Assembly: GCA_911728435.2 (NCBI GenBank)
Contig: OU452213.1
Coordinates: forward strand, 8,907,834 to 8,971,833
Length of the DNA stretch: 64,000 nt
Source of the DNA: Apoderus coryli
Lineage: Eukaryota > Arthropoda > Insecta > Coleoptera > Attelabidae
Direction: 5' to 3'
This document shows, in pieces, positions 10,440 through 20,828 of this stretch (positions within the stretch are counted from its first letter, which is position 1; each line of letters opens with the position of its first letter). The notes beneath the pieces were generated by a model that had not been told where the DNA came from, did not search any database, and saw only the letters and a program-made list of their open reading frames with translations. The position numbers and the translations under genes are program-made.

Positions 10440-11925
10440 CTTATCATAAACTCTTTTAAAAATAAAAGCTCGAAAGACTTTTTTGATTTGAATATTGTAA
10501 TCATTAAGTCATTATTAAGGATATAATAATTATAGCATTGATAATATTGATTAATTTGGCGATCTCATCCGGAAATGTTCCCGAACTGTCTGAAATTTAG
10601 CCAAATTATACCGCTAATCAAAAAAGGATCTCCAGATGAATTGACAACTATCGCCCTATTTCTATAGTGCCTGTTCTAGGCAAAATTTTTGAAAAGATAC
10701 TCTTTAAACAATTAGTCAACTATTTTGAAAGAAATAATTTATTTTGTTCCGAAACAATTTGGATTTGGACCGAAACTTAACACCGTTTCAGCTATAGAAA
10801 ATTTTATAAATAGCGTTATAACCGCTTTTGAGAGTACAAGGCTTGTGGGGGCTTCTTTTCTTGATTTAACAAAAGCGTTTGATTGCGTCTCACACGATAT
10901 CTTGTTGGGTAAACTGGAGCGATACGGTATGAGTGCGAATTCGGTTCGTTTGCTGAGTTCCTATCTCACTGGTAGGAATGTTGTAACGATGTTTGGGTAA
11001 AAGTCTTCTCAGCCATTGTTGAGCTCTTGTGGAGTCCCACAGGGCTCTATCGTTTTTGATTTTCATTAATGATTTACCGCTACATCTGCCATGCTCTGAC
11101 CTGACATTGTTTGCGGACGATTCAACTATTGTCGATGTTGAACTGTCGCGTGATGTTCTGGCCTCAAGTATGATTACTGCTGACTGGTTTGCAGCTAACA
11201 AACTCTGTATGAATGCCAATAAAACATCTACTAAATTATTTACATTACGAGAGATTGATGTTGCTGTTTCTAATAGTCTGGTAAGGTTTTTGGGTGACGT
11301 TTTCGACCAAAACCTAACCTGGGCGTGTCATTTCGAGGTTACGATTGCCAAGTTGTCTAAGGTTGTGTTCATGTTGTGAAGCTTGAAGGGTAAAGTCTCT
11401 TTTAATGTTTTGAAATCAGCATATTACGGCCTTTTTCACAGTGAGGCTTCATATGCTTTGTCAATTTGGAGACGCTCTTGTCATGTGAGTCGGATATTCG
11501 CAATCCAAAGACGAGTGGTTCGAATAATGACAGATTTAAAGTTTAGAGAGGATGTCAGACCTAAATTTAAGGAATGTAAAATAATTACACTCCCGCGTCT
11601 CTATATATACAATTCAAGTATGTGAAAAATATTACAATCTCTACATAAAGCATGATGAAGTTGACAACCACAATACCAGAAACAAAAATGACATTTTTCC
11701 TGAATATATCAGGTTGGGTAGAAACAGAAATTCTGTAAATTTTTATGGTCCCACATGCTGTAATAATCATTTGCCATATAGTTTGAAAACACTGAGTCTT
11801 GCAATGTTCAAAAATACATTAAAGAACTACTTACTTGACCAGACTTTTTACTCCTCAGTACTGACTTTCTGTTGTGACTAAGTTATATACATTTCTATGT
11901 TTTTGTTTAATGTGGTATGTAATAT
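10440..11925 (+). pseudogene. Jockey/CR1-type LINE RT and C-terminal domain
   Basis: A nearly continuous but frame-broken RT. It has KSSKDFFDLN (about 10470), NCLKFSQIIPLIKKGSPDE (10580-10640), DNYRPISIVPVLGKIFEKIL (to 10705), FLDLTKAFDCVSHDIL (about 10858-10905, first palm Asp), CGVPQGSI (about 11027-11050), and LTLFADDSTIVD (about 11100-11135, FADD catalytic pair). The thumb-like NKLCMNANKTSTKLF follows. The tail contains YALSIWRR and a final SVNFYGPTCCNNHLPYSLKT block near 11735-11800. It has stops after TMFG (about 11000) and a slip before LIFIND. The 5' end is truncated and no endonuclease is present. No obvious poly-A tail or TSD was found. Confidence 0.85.
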
Positions 11926-11929
11926 TTTA

Positions 11930-12985
11930 ATTCTTAATATGACTTGAAAAATCATCACATCTCAGGGCCCCGGATAGTCAAAATGTCAATATAACTTTCG
12001 CTGCCAAATGCTGTCTATCTGGAGCCTCAGCTAGTTTATTAACTTGATCTCGCGTAAAAACATTTGCTTTTTGAGTCCTATAGGATTAAAGTACGTGTTT
12101 TTTTTTCAACAAAGCACGAAAATAATACAAAAATGTGCGATTTTACCAATGTACTGATATAAAACGCATATTCAGGCTGGTTCAGGCACTGTTTGGTCTA
12201 CGAGCTGAAAACTGCTTCAGTTTTTAACAAAAGTATATACAAAAAATGTTGTTTAGTAGTTTTGTGTTTATTTATTCTAGAAATAGTCCATAATAAATAT
12301 TTAATGGAATAAAATACCATTACCCAAATTTTAACTAGCCATGGCTTTCATGACTTAAATAATAATTTCCCATGTGGAGTCGGGACTGAAGTTGTCTTAG
12401 AGAAAGGCATTATGGTTCCTTGTTAAATTAAATTTGAATATGATTACCTATTTATAGCTTATTTATCCCTTTTTCACAACTTAAACCCGCCAAATATTTT
12501 ATATAGATTATATTTACTGTGAGCTCACGCAAAAGCGGATAATACGAAAATAGCCATCCTTCACTCGCTTTATAGTCCTGTGTGCCTTTTAAAATATAAT
12601 AGTAATTCATAAAAGCTTTAAGCGTTTTATGCTAACTTTTCACGCAAGCATGATTTGTATGTGGAACAGAAATAAAGAGATGATAACATATTATGAGTAT
12701 ATATATGGAGTATAGGTATAACGACTATGCCAAGAGTAATTGAATTACAACGATGCGTTAGTTTCAACTTTCATCATTTTGCTTTTATGTGGTGATCCTT
12801 ACATTTTGGCTATCTAAACCTAGATACGTACAATTTTGGGTGGGTAAGTTAGATTAAAATGTTTTTAATTGTGATATATTAATTTAACTAATGAAGAACA
12901 ATGTTTCTATGCAAAATGGCATATTCCCAACGCCACAATTCTATTTTAATTTTGAAGTTTATTAAATGACATTACGTGTGGAACA
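11930..12985. other. Unassigned spacer
   Basis: AT-rich DNA without a recognisable domain, tRNA or terminal repeat. Confidence 0.4.
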
Positions 12986-13487
12986 TAATTTCTGGCCAAT
13001 GACTGCTACAACTTCGCTGTAGATGTTGTAACCTCTTGGACCAATTTCGGACAACATCTTTGCATAATTGGGGTTCAATTTCATGAAGAACGCGGGTTAT
13101 ATTGTCCTTCAGAGTGCCAATTATCTACATATATCAAACATTTTATGTAGCTCCACAGAAAATGGTCGAGCGGCGTTAGGTCACACGACCTCGGTGGCCC
13201 GATAATCCCTGAAACTTCTCATTCAACAATTTTATTGTTTGGCGTACTGAATGGCACGTAGGATCGTCTTGTTGAAACCAGTGGTTTGTATGATCGATGA
13301 CATTCATCCTAAGCCACAAAAAGTTGTTTATCATGGTCAGATATTTCACGCTATTTAAAGCAAGATGATACAACCGGACGAAAATCCACACCAAACAATA
13401 ACAAGACAGTTGTTGAATTTCCGGTGGATTTTTGTCGCTCTAAATCCGCCAATTTTGTTTGTTCACAAAACACTTAACCAGAAATGA

Positions 13488-14284
13488 CACAGTAACGGAT
13501 TGCATTGGATTGCAGAGTGATTTATGTGCTCTTCAAACATGGTGTGACCATAATAGATTGACTCTCAATATTCAAAAATGCAAATGCCTTAGTTTCACGC
13601 GAAGGGCTACGCTTATTGACTATCCGTACAACATTTCCGAAATTCAGCTTGAGCGATGTCATGCGTTCACGGATTTGGGTGTCACATTCGATCACAAATT
13701 TTTATTCCTGGACCACATCAATAGAGACATCTGAGGCGTCACGTATGTATGGCTTCATAATGCGTAACTGTAGAGGCTTTGATAGTGTTTCTGTGCTCAT
13801 TACTCTGTTTAACACATATGTCAGATCGAAACTAGAGTACTCGTCTATTGTCTGGTATCCTCAGTATAATGCTCACAAGTTGGAGATCGAAAAAATACAA
13901 CGCCGGTTTCTAAAGTATCTAGTTTTCAAAACAGATGGGGTTTATCCTGTTAGAGGAATCGATCATTGTTTGTTGCTGTCTCGTTTTAATATGCAGAGCT
14001 TGGAATATAGAAGAATTCAGTGTTCATTAGTAATGTTATATAAATTATTGCGAGATAAGATAGACTGTTCTTCCTTGTTATCAAGTATAAATATTTTAGT
14101 TTCTAGATTGAATACTAGATCAAATGCGACATTTTATTTAGACAGAGCTAGAACTAATGTGTTATTGAGATCGCCTGTACATATTATGTGCAATAATTTT
14201 GATTCGATTTCTGGCAGATGTGACATTTTTACAACGTCAGAATATAACCTTAGAATGTTAGCTGCAGAAACATTTATAGTGTAA
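13488..14284 (+). pseudogene. LINE RT C-terminal coding remnant
   Basis: Begins in the RT thumb region with DCIGLQSDLCALQTWCDHN and NIQKCKCLSFTRR. After a one-base slip at about 13730 it continues as YGFIMRNCRGF, VRSKLEYSSIVWYPQY and RRFLKYLVFKTDGVYPVRG, and ends as LRMLAAETFIV followed by a stop at 14284. The order and spacing match the 39 kb copy (SLEYRRIQ and DKIDCSSLL against SLEFRRIL and GKIDCSELL). The catalytic YADD lies upstream of the truncation point and is absent. It is a dead copy. Confidence 0.8.
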
Positions 14285-14403
14285 ACGTGTGTATTGTAAG
14301 TTTTATTTGTGTTTTTAATTAATTTAATAGTTATTGATTTTGTATGTATTGTCCTATAATTGGGAAACTGTTGGGCAATAAATGCTTTATTATTATTATT
14401 ATT
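13488..14403 (+). mobile_element. 5'-truncated LINE insertion with (ATT)n tail and TSD
   Basis: The element carries the C-terminal part of a LINE RT and a 3' UTR ending in GCAATAAATGCTTTATTATTATT..., an (ATT)n microsatellite tail. AAATGA occurs immediately before (13482-13487) and after (14404-14409) the element and is probably the target-site duplication. The flanks join to restore the interrupted transposase frame. It belongs to the same family as the copy at 38.9-40.2 kb, judged by shared C-terminal blocks and 3' tails. Confidence 0.8.
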
Positions 14404-14743
14404 AAATGAGCTTTCATCACTGAATATGACTTTATGTGCTAACTCATCTAAAGCCCAATCAGCTAACAGTATGGTCGTTGGTCTTTAGTTCTCTACTTAA
14501 TTGTCCATTGTAAGGATGAAGGCATGAGTCTCGACGCATAATCCGCATAAGTTGACGTCCTTCTAACGTGTCATCAAGAATCGACTGCTTTTTAGCCCAA
14601 TCAGCAAACACCACACTGTGATCGTTGGGATGAAGGCATAAGTCTAGACGCATAATCTGCACACTAAATTAAATACAACTGTATATTGATAATTGGAACC
14701 AGGCACAGAAATGAAAACAATCACAATCTGTGGCTCCTATAAG

Positions 14744-14945
14744 TACAGGGTTTTCCAATAAGAGGTGTTATTTTGAATAACCCGCTATTTCGGTATATGT
14801 CACTTTTGGAGCTGTCATTTTTTTTCACATTTGACAAGTAGAAACTACGCCATTAATAAAAATGGAACGAAACACACTTCAACAGCGCATTGAAATTATT
14901 AAAATTCACTATAAAAATGGTGAAAGTTGTGAGAGACGGTTCGCG
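14744..14945 (+). pseudogene. Terminal inverted repeat and transposase start of a mariner-type element
   Basis: Starts with TACAGGGTTTTCCAATAAGAGG, the same terminal sequence as the element at 25.4-26.2 kb. An ATG at 14862 opens MERNTLQQRIEIIKIHYKN, the usual start of DUF4817-type helix-turn-helix transposases. The reading frame then runs into a stop within about 25 codons, and the sequence changes character. It is therefore a 5' stub, oriented opposite to the split transposase to its left. Confidence 0.7.
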
Positions 14946-14949
14946 TAAA

Positions 14950-16275
14950 ACTCGACTAAAAATATAATTAACTATATCATAATTAATAATTCTACAAAAA
15001 AGAAGCAAAACGAAAACCGTATCAAGAACAATACACAATAATAATAAACATAATTTCCTAATTCTACACATTTATATAAAATATGAATATAAAAGACAAA
15101 TAAGACTTGAGACTGCCGCACTCTTATTTTTTGCTTCACGTTGATTCTTGAACGATATTTGCTGTTTATGCAGCTGCAGCTGAAAATCCGGTTTCGTATA
15201 AATACGATATTGCAAAATGAATGAGAATCCCTCAAAATTTTGAACTTAAAGTTGGTGATTTTTGTCGTTTATCCACCACTCCACCAATTCGGAACAACCA
15301 AATTTTGCTTTAAACATAGAACCATACTTAGTATTCCTATAAGAATCCCGCAATTTTTAATCTGTTTTAATTAAGCTCAATAATCATTGATTTAATTAAT
15401 AATGTAAACACACACAAATCGACTGGAACTCGACGTTGCCAAATATATTGTTGCATGGCTTGTCTAAAGAAGGCTGGGGCTTGTCTGTTGATGATGGATT
15501 GGGTCCACATAGCATGCGAATAAGGGCTTGCAATCCTGGTAAACATGGATCGATTTGAAATAAGATTCCGGAAAAGAGAGAACAGGAGTGATTCGTGACG
15601 TCCCTGTTTACTCTTCACCGGCTCCTGTATGGTATAAAATGTAGTGTTTGATTTTATATTAAATAGTTAAAGCAGTATATGAACAGAAAAACACACAAAA
15701 ACAGCAGCAGCAAAAAATCGAACCTGCTGGCGCCGCCGCCGCCGTCCTCGTATCAGGTCGGACACGTTTCATTCCGTCGTAGTTCTAACGTACATCTCTA
15801 AAAAGAAAAATCCTTCCTGTTCGTTTTCAAAATATTAAGTAGCTATTCTAAACTATTATCTACAGGTGATATTTATACTCTTCGAGATAATTTTCAGATA
15901 AGATGAGAATAACGAGAGGTGAAACAACATTACTTTGGATGCATAGTCATGTTTTTGCTAGTGTAATCAGAGGTACACTGTGAAGTAAGCAAATATGTGC
16001 ACTTGTATGCGAGCAGCAAATTCCCTACACATACCGAATTTAAAACTAAATTACATGAACGTAGACTGTAAGGATGAGTTTTCGTTTACTATATAATGTG
16101 TAGTATACAGTTTAGAGAAATAACTTTATACTCCTGTATTATGAGGAATTCCAATTTGGTTTTATAGTTTGTAGTCACTTTAAATTCTAGATTACAGAGA
16201 GATCGAGAATTGTATTTTATACCTATCAGCCTAGCTAACTAAGAGATCTGGTACTTAATAAATGAATGTTTAATA
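14950..16275. other. Unassigned spacer with GCC-rich patch
   Basis: No recognisable gene. 15700-15750 holds short CAG and GCC runs (CAGCAGCAG, then GCGCCGCCGCCGCC). An 83-codon minus frame at 15367-15618 has a varied composition but no motif I know. Confidence 0.4.
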
Positions 16276-16280
16276 TTATA

Positions 16281-16642
16281 AACAAAGATACTTTTCAACT
16301 AAGTTGACAGACTATAGTATATCACCGATATACAAAGAAATGAAATAAACTAACTTGTACGAATTAAGAAAATCTCGTGACACAAGTTGGATTTGAACCA
16401 ACATCTCCCAATTGCCGGTCAGGTGTATTAACCAATTAAACTATCGTGGCACATCTATGAAACTTCTTTAATTCGTACATGTCTGCTTCCAATGTGCTGT
16501 GCTACGTCTGGACCTTTAATTCAAAGGCAACATAGACTACACACTGCCATAATGCAATATTATCTCTCTTTTGCTCATCGCAAATAAATATAAATAAACA
16601 AACAAAGATAATATTCAACTAAGTTGACAGACTATAGTATAT
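16281..16642 (+). repeat. 42-bp direct repeats beside tRNA-like units
   Basis: AACAAAGATA-nn-TTCAACTAAGTTGACAGACTATAGTATAT is found at 16281-16322 and again at 16601-16642, almost identical. Each is followed by one tRNA-like unit, the first in minus and the second in plus orientation. Confidence 0.7.
16378..16450 (-). tRNA. tRNA-like unit, anticodon GGC (SINE head or pseudogene)
   Basis: Inverted copy of the unit at 16660. The A box (TAGTTTAATTGG) and B box (GGTTCAAATCC) are present, and the T arm is perfect. The D stem carries a mismatch (ATAC instead of AAAC). Flanks are also shared with the other copy (AGAAGTTTCAT before, CACGAGATTTT-nTTAATTCGTAC after), so the repeated unit is longer than the tRNA part. 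Confidence 0.45.
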
Positions 16643-16659
16643 AGAAGTTTCATACATGT

Positions 16660-16732
16660 GCCACGATAGTTTAATTGGTTAAAACACCTGACCGGCAATT
16701 GGGAGATGTTGGTTCAAATCCAACTTGTGTCA
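16660..16732 (+). tRNA. tRNA-like unit, anticodon GGC (Ala-type), SINE head or pseudogene
   Basis: The sequence folds exactly into tRNA geometry of 73 nt. The acceptor is GCCACGA with TTGTGTC (one C-U mismatch, one G-U). The D stem is GTTT/AAAC, the anticodon stem CCTGA/TTGGG with loop CCGGCAA, the variable loop AGAT and the T stem GTTGG/CCAAC. The A box TAGTTTAATTGG and B box GGTTCAAATCC fit RNA polymerase III promoters, and a T-run follows at 16738. Position 33 is C instead of the universal U, which argues against a working tRNA. Homologous flanks in the inverted copy suggest a tRNA-derived SINE family. Confidence 0.5.
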
Positions 16733-16774
16733 CGAGATTTTTTTAATTCGTACAAGTTTTTTATCGCGTCGACT

Positions 16775-17035
16775 CACTGGACGGTTGTGATGTCAAAATA
16801 ATTTATGTACTCTGTGCGATTGGAGTGATAACAGTTCACTGCTTAATGTTTCAAAATGCAAAGTTATCACCTTTTCAAGATTGAAGAGTTCGTTATTTTT
16901 TTACTATCGATTGAATGATGTATCTTAAAGGCTTGGGCGTATTTTTCGACTACGAATTTGCATTTGTTCCACAACTAACGAACGTTGTGTCTAATTCGAA
17001 TCGAATGTTGGGTTATTGTATATCGTTGGTTATTA
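16775..17035 (+). pseudogene. LINE RT thumb fragment
   Basis: One frame reads CDWSDNSSLLNVSKCKVITF (about 16818-16877), then RLNDV. After a slip it continues GLGVFFDYEFAFVPQ, then NSNRMLGY (to about 17020). This is the block after the palm of Jockey-type LINEs (LN-x-x-KCK-x-x-xFSR ... DLGV-x-FD). It ends against the mariner element at 17.06 kb. Confidence 0.7.
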
Positions 17036-17059
17036 AGAGAGATTAGAGAACAAAAACAA

Positions 17060-17765
17060 ATATTAATCATCGAAAATCACTTTATTGTTTTTCAAAATAT
17101 TCCCCATGAAGATCTATACACCTTTGCATGCGTTTGAACCAATTGTCGAAGCACTTTTGCCACTCTGATTGAGGTATCTCCAAAACATGCATTCTGAATG
17201 CTGCAACCGCTTCTTCAGGTGCCGAAAAACGTTGACTTCTCAGTTTGTTTGTTTCGTACGGAAATAAAAAGAAGTCATTCGGTGCCAAATCAGGACTATA
17301 CGGCGGATGACTCATCAAATCAATGTTTTGAGTGCTCAAAAATGCAGTTATTTGAGCCGATGTGTGAGAGCGCGCATTGTCGTGGTGAAGAGTGATCCGT
17401 CTTCGGCGGTTGGTTTTCCTGATTTCTTGGAAGACAACTGCCAAACAAATGGTTGTGTACCACTCAGAATTGACTGTTCTGCGTTGTTCTAGTAGTACGG
17501 TTGCGACATGTCCAGTTTTTCCGAAAAAACAGGCGACCATTTGCTTGGAAGTGCTTCGTGCGCGAACAAATTTTGTTCGGAACAACAAGTGATTTTGTAC
17601 GACCTTCACGAAATTCGTCTTGGAGTGAACTACTACCACGATTGAATTCACCATACCATCGATAAACACTGGTCCTTGATGGAGCTTCATCGCCAAAAAT
17701 TGAATTAAGTTCATCCATGCACTGTTGCTGAGTTTACCCACGTCGAAAGTTGTTATATAAGTTGT
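17060..17765 (-). pseudogene. mariner transposase (D,D34D), internally deleted
   Basis: Minus-strand reading. TQQQCMDELNSIFGDEAPS and VYRWYGEFNRG (about 17725-17630) form the helix-turn-helix part. A frame change follows, then RARSTSKQMVACFFGKTGH, RRRRITLHHDNARSHTSAQ (about 17380), PPYSPDLAPNDFFLFP (about 17285) and a C-terminus ending GEYFEKQ at 17082. The spacing from the HHD aspartate to the PND aspartate is 34 residues, the D34D signature of mariner. The region holding the first catalytic aspartate is missing between the N- and C-terminal parts. It is the SETMAR-like mariner type. Terminal repeats were not identified. Confidence 0.85.
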
Positions 17766-17794
17766 ATAACCTTATCTTCGGCGTACCTGATATT

Positions 17795-18030
17795 GTTTAT
17801 TGATCTTGATTCCGCCCTGGACTCCATCTAGTGCTTCTCTAAATATACTTTCCGCCTACAGATTAAATGTCGATGGTTCCATCTCCACTACCGCCGTTTG
17901 ATGCCAATAAAGTTCTGATATGAAACTTAGGTCTTGTTCGTCAACTTCGGTTGTTCTTAGGATTTCGATCATCCTCTGATGATTAACACAGTCGACGAAA
18001 TATGCAAATACATTCACATTCATGTCTCTA
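17795..18030 (-). pseudogene. RTE/CR1-type LINE RT fragment with palm deletion
   Basis: The minus frame gives AYFVDCVNHQRMIEILRTTE, then DLSFISELYWHQTAVVEMEP. It then jumps to FNL and AESIFREALDGVQGGIKIN. In intact relatives the GVRQGCVLSPxLFNLY block lies between the two parts, and here it has been lost. It is a short inactive fragment at the right edge of the mariner copy. Confidence 0.7.
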
Positions 18031-18039
18031 CACGTTTTT

Positions 18040-18785
18040 CTGTGTTTTTATTGCATGAACAACTTCGTCTCTGGTTATTTCTGGAGTCTTTTCATTCATT
18101 TCATTTCAGCAACTATCTCGGGTTCGTATTTCATAAAATTACGAATGTATCTTGCGACTGCAGATGGATGAATGTGTATGAAATTATATATATAGATAGA
18201 AGATAATGGTGATAATGTGGTGTTTGAAGTAATTTGTATTCTAAACATTTTTAGTTTTGAGAGAAGTTAGAAAAAACTTTACATGTGCGGTAATGCCGTC
18301 GTACAGAAGTTTCCACGACTTTTCCTTACTACTGTAGGTACAACAGCTATCTGGCATCACACATAGCATTCCAAATTAGATTGTTGAGCTGTGTTCAATG
18401 CTCCATTGTTATTTTAGATGCTCCTTATAAATGTTTGGCTTTAGAAATTGAGATAGAACGAAATGTCACCTGCTGCTTTAACGGAAATAGAGAGCTTTAT
18501 CTACGGAACTATACCGATGTAGTGTGTAATCTATGAGACAGTCGTTGAGACAAGAAAAGTTTAATATAATATTATGATATTCTTATACGTGGATATGGTG
18601 CTTATGGAAGTGGATGCATTGGTTGCAAATAATGTGATAATGGAAACATCGAGACATTAAATAGATACTTCTATTTAAAATGCCACATCAAATCAAAGAA
18701 TTAAAGGAGTCAACAAATGAAAAACTCATATAAGTACTCATATTTATTGGGCAAAGAATGGGTTACAATTGCAAAATGCTTAAGT
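18040..18785. other. Unassigned spacer
   Basis: I see no domain, RNA gene or repeat boundary in this stretch. Confidence 0.4.
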
Positions 18786-18792
18786 GTATATT

Positions 18793-19260
18793 ATACAGGG
18801 TGTTTCATAATATGTGGGACGCATTTACAGAAGTGATAGGTTATCTCAAAAAATAAGTTCCTATAAACATAATATGTCCAAGACCCCTTTGTGTCCGAGA
18901 TACAGGGTGCCAAAGTTCTAATTGTTTTCTCGTGTTTTAAATTTTTCTCCAAGAATTTATAAACCAGTAAAGCAAATACTTTGAATTGTAAAAGTAGTCA
19001 TCGGCAGTAAGTCCCAGAGAAAACGATCATTTTTTAAAAAAGACAAAAATGTTTCTAAATTGAATGGGAAATTTCTTATTGTTAAAGATCTTTGGTAATT
19101 TGGGTAGTATGGTAATAACTGTACCGGTTGGCCCGTTTAAGAGGGACTATAAACGGTACAACAAATATTTATATAGAAACTTTTGTGTGGTTAACTTGAA
19201 GTTTTTATTTATTTAGTTTTTACATATACAGGGTGGCTCATCTTGCACTGACGGCATTCA
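18793..19260 (+). mobile_element. CAGGGTG-type DNA transposon end fragments
   Basis: TATACAGGGTGTTTCATAAT starts at 18793, and similar CAGGGTG words occur near 18912 and at 19228 (TATACAGGGTGGCTCATC), all in plus orientation. TA-CAGGGTG... ends typify Tc1/mariner-like MITEs. The internal piece AAATAAGTTCCTATAAACAT recurs in the fragment at 24.04-24.12 kb. No matching inverted end was located, so the limits are approximate. Confidence 0.45.
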
Positions 19261-19421
19261 ACTTCCTTATTTTAAATAGCATACCCTATATATTGATACA
19301 TATTTAGATAGAGCCCTAAAAGTCAAAGTCAACGATATATAATAGTATGCGGTTTACATGCACCGTTTCGAATTTATTATCGTTTACCTTCAATATCTAG
19401 CCTACATTTCAATTAGCGTAC

Positions 19422-19837
19422 TGTAACGTTTTTCTGAGTTCGATGTGTGAAATAATATCGAGCATTAATTAAAACTAATTGATTTACACTTAATCATTAA
19501 ACATTTAAACAAACTAATAACTTAAACGAACTAATATGACTATATTTATTTTCACTATTTATTTTACTATAATTTATATGTCACGACACTGTTCTCAACT
19601 ATAGACTATTCACTTCATACTGATTACTGTCTTTCCTGTCTGTATCTCTGTCTTTATATATCATGTCGCCTTCCACAGCACACAAGAACGTTCTGGACCT
19701 TTCCAGTCTTCTTCCATTCTATTCGGTCGCGGTCGACGACAAAAGCAGCGCAGCGTGAGTATGAGTAGATGCCTAGCGGTGTTGCCCGATGTTTTTATTT
19801 ATCTTTAAGCGTAGGGGACATTTTAATATTCGTTACA
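19422..19837. mobile_element. Solo LTR, 416 bp, TSD GTAC
   Basis: Begins TGTAACGTTTTTCTG and ends ATATTCGTTACA (TG...CA). It is flanked by GTAC at 19418-19421 and at 19838-19841, a 4-bp target duplication as made by Gypsy-type integrases. A TATA-like TTTATATATC lies near 19652. Its right end (GGGGACATTTTAATATTCG) resembles the LTR ends at 36.68 and 37.53 kb, so a family is likely. No internal coding region remains. Confidence 0.85.
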
Positions 19838-19844
19838 GTACGTA

Positions 19845-20044
19845 AGTTATTGGAATGATTTTTTAGATTCTGTTTGGATAGAAAAAAATATACATAAACG
19901 CTGTACTTCTGCCAACGGAACTGTTTGAAAAATCACACAGTGTTGCCATATTTGGCATTTCATTAAGTTCTCGTTTTTCTCAAATGCACACCCCGGTATA
20001 TTATGTCAGATATAACCATTCAAAGACAAATTCAACGATATATA
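19845..20044. other. Unassigned spacer between solo LTR and LTR element
   Basis: No gene seen. Confidence 0.4.
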
Positions 20045-20298
20045 TGTAAAAAGTATTATTTTATTATTTTTAAATTATTTAATAAAACTCTCAAAACTAC
20101 ACCCAAAATCATTTATTATTTGTCATCACATAAAACAACGTATTCTAACAGCTCTTATTAACATCTCTCTTCTATTACATTTTCTTATCTTCCAATTATC
20201 TCATTACCAGTACTCGTTCGGCCACCCTTGTTATATCGTAAACAAAAACCTGTTTGTCTGGTGTGACGTAGCCGAACTACGTCGGAATGTACTTTACA
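20045..20298 (-). repeat. Left LTR (3' LTR)
   Basis: Starts TGTAAAAAGTA and may end TGTACTTTACA at 20298, so that TGTAAA and TTTACA form inverted ends. Similarity to the right copy stops a few bases before this, at CGGAA. Confidence 0.7.
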
Positions 20299-20434
20299 GG
20301 GGATGATTGCTAACACGGCCGTCCTGCAACTGGGGCGTCCTCGCCCCTCATTCATCCTTAAACAAGAAAACAAAGCGAACAAAATCACAAGGCAAACTGC
20401 CTTTATACTTTTAATTTTCGTTTTCATGGAGTGG

Positions 20435-20640
20435 TACTGCCACTCTTCAATCATTTTAGTTAGGTGGGATCGCCACCTAACCTTTACGTACCAGTGAGAG
20501 CGTCACTGTACAAACTTTTTTTTTTGCAGATGAGATTGCCACCTCGCCTTTACGTATTAGTGGGATTGCCACTATACAAACTCTCTTTTTTATGCAGGTG
20601 GGATTGCCACCTCGCTTTGCAAGACCAGTGCCGAAGTTGC
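20435..20640. repeat. ~67-bp minisatellite of short hairpins
   Basis: Two and a half units of ~67 bp. Each contains perfect or near-perfect hairpins (GGTGGGATCGCCACC, AGTGAGAGCGTCACT, AGTGGGATTGCCACT, GGTGGGATTGCCACC) separated by CCTTTACGTA and a T-run. A related hairpin, GAGTGGTACTGCCACTC, precedes the array. Confidence 0.75.
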
Positions 20641-20828
20641 TGATGAGCTGCCACTGTTGTTCGCCCTTCTCGTTTGTGTAGAGCATACCTTTCGTTTGGA
20701 AGTACGCTTCGAACGGTGTACGGTCCTTTATATTTTGGCTTCAGTTTTCCTCCACCGGCCAACTGACTATGTTCAATTGCGACTACGTATTGTAGCGGCT
20801 TTATACGCTCGCATACCTGGTGTTTCAC
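20635..20828 (-). pseudogene. Gypsy integrase C-terminal tail
   Basis: The minus frame reads KPLQYVVAIEHSQLAGG, then KLKPKYKGPYTVRSVLPNER, YALHKREGR and AAHQQLRHW. KGPYTV-x2-VL is the GPY/F module that closes the integrase of Gypsy-type Pol proteins and sits after the catalytic core. The region upstream on the minus strand is joined directly to Gag-like sequence, with the whole protease-RT-RNase H-integrase core missing. It stops near 20635, and the hairpin minisatellite follows. Confidence 0.75.

Larger units (their letters stand above)
12990..14690 (-). pseudogene. Tc1/mariner-superfamily transposase split by a LINE
   Basis: The minus-strand gene reads from right to left. ADWALDELAHKVIFSDESS lies at 14460-14408 (SDE carries the first catalytic aspartate). 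After the inserted LINE it resumes as VKCFVNKQNWRI at 13477-13440, then NHWFQQDDPTCHSVRQTIKL (about 13290; second catalytic Asp in QQD), then GPPRSCDLTPLDHFLWSYIK (about 13200-13145; third Asp in PLD). This is the insect mariner-like group with a DUF4817-type helix-turn-helix. Partial duplication of the FADWA segment occurs at 14520-14660. The frame is broken several times. The joined residues across the insertion confirm that the LINE landed inside the gene. Confidence 0.8.

Noticed and set aside
15367..15618. 83-codon minus frame with varied composition
   Set aside because: No known motif, start context or neighbouring signal; could not be supported as a gene.
17198..17592. Plus-strand frames over the mariner copy
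   Set aside because: They are shadows of the minus-strand transposase, which carries the D34D motifs.
20185..20497. Frames across the left LTR
   Set aside because: They overlap LTR and untranslated sequence of the Gypsy-type element and show no Gag/Pol/Env motif.
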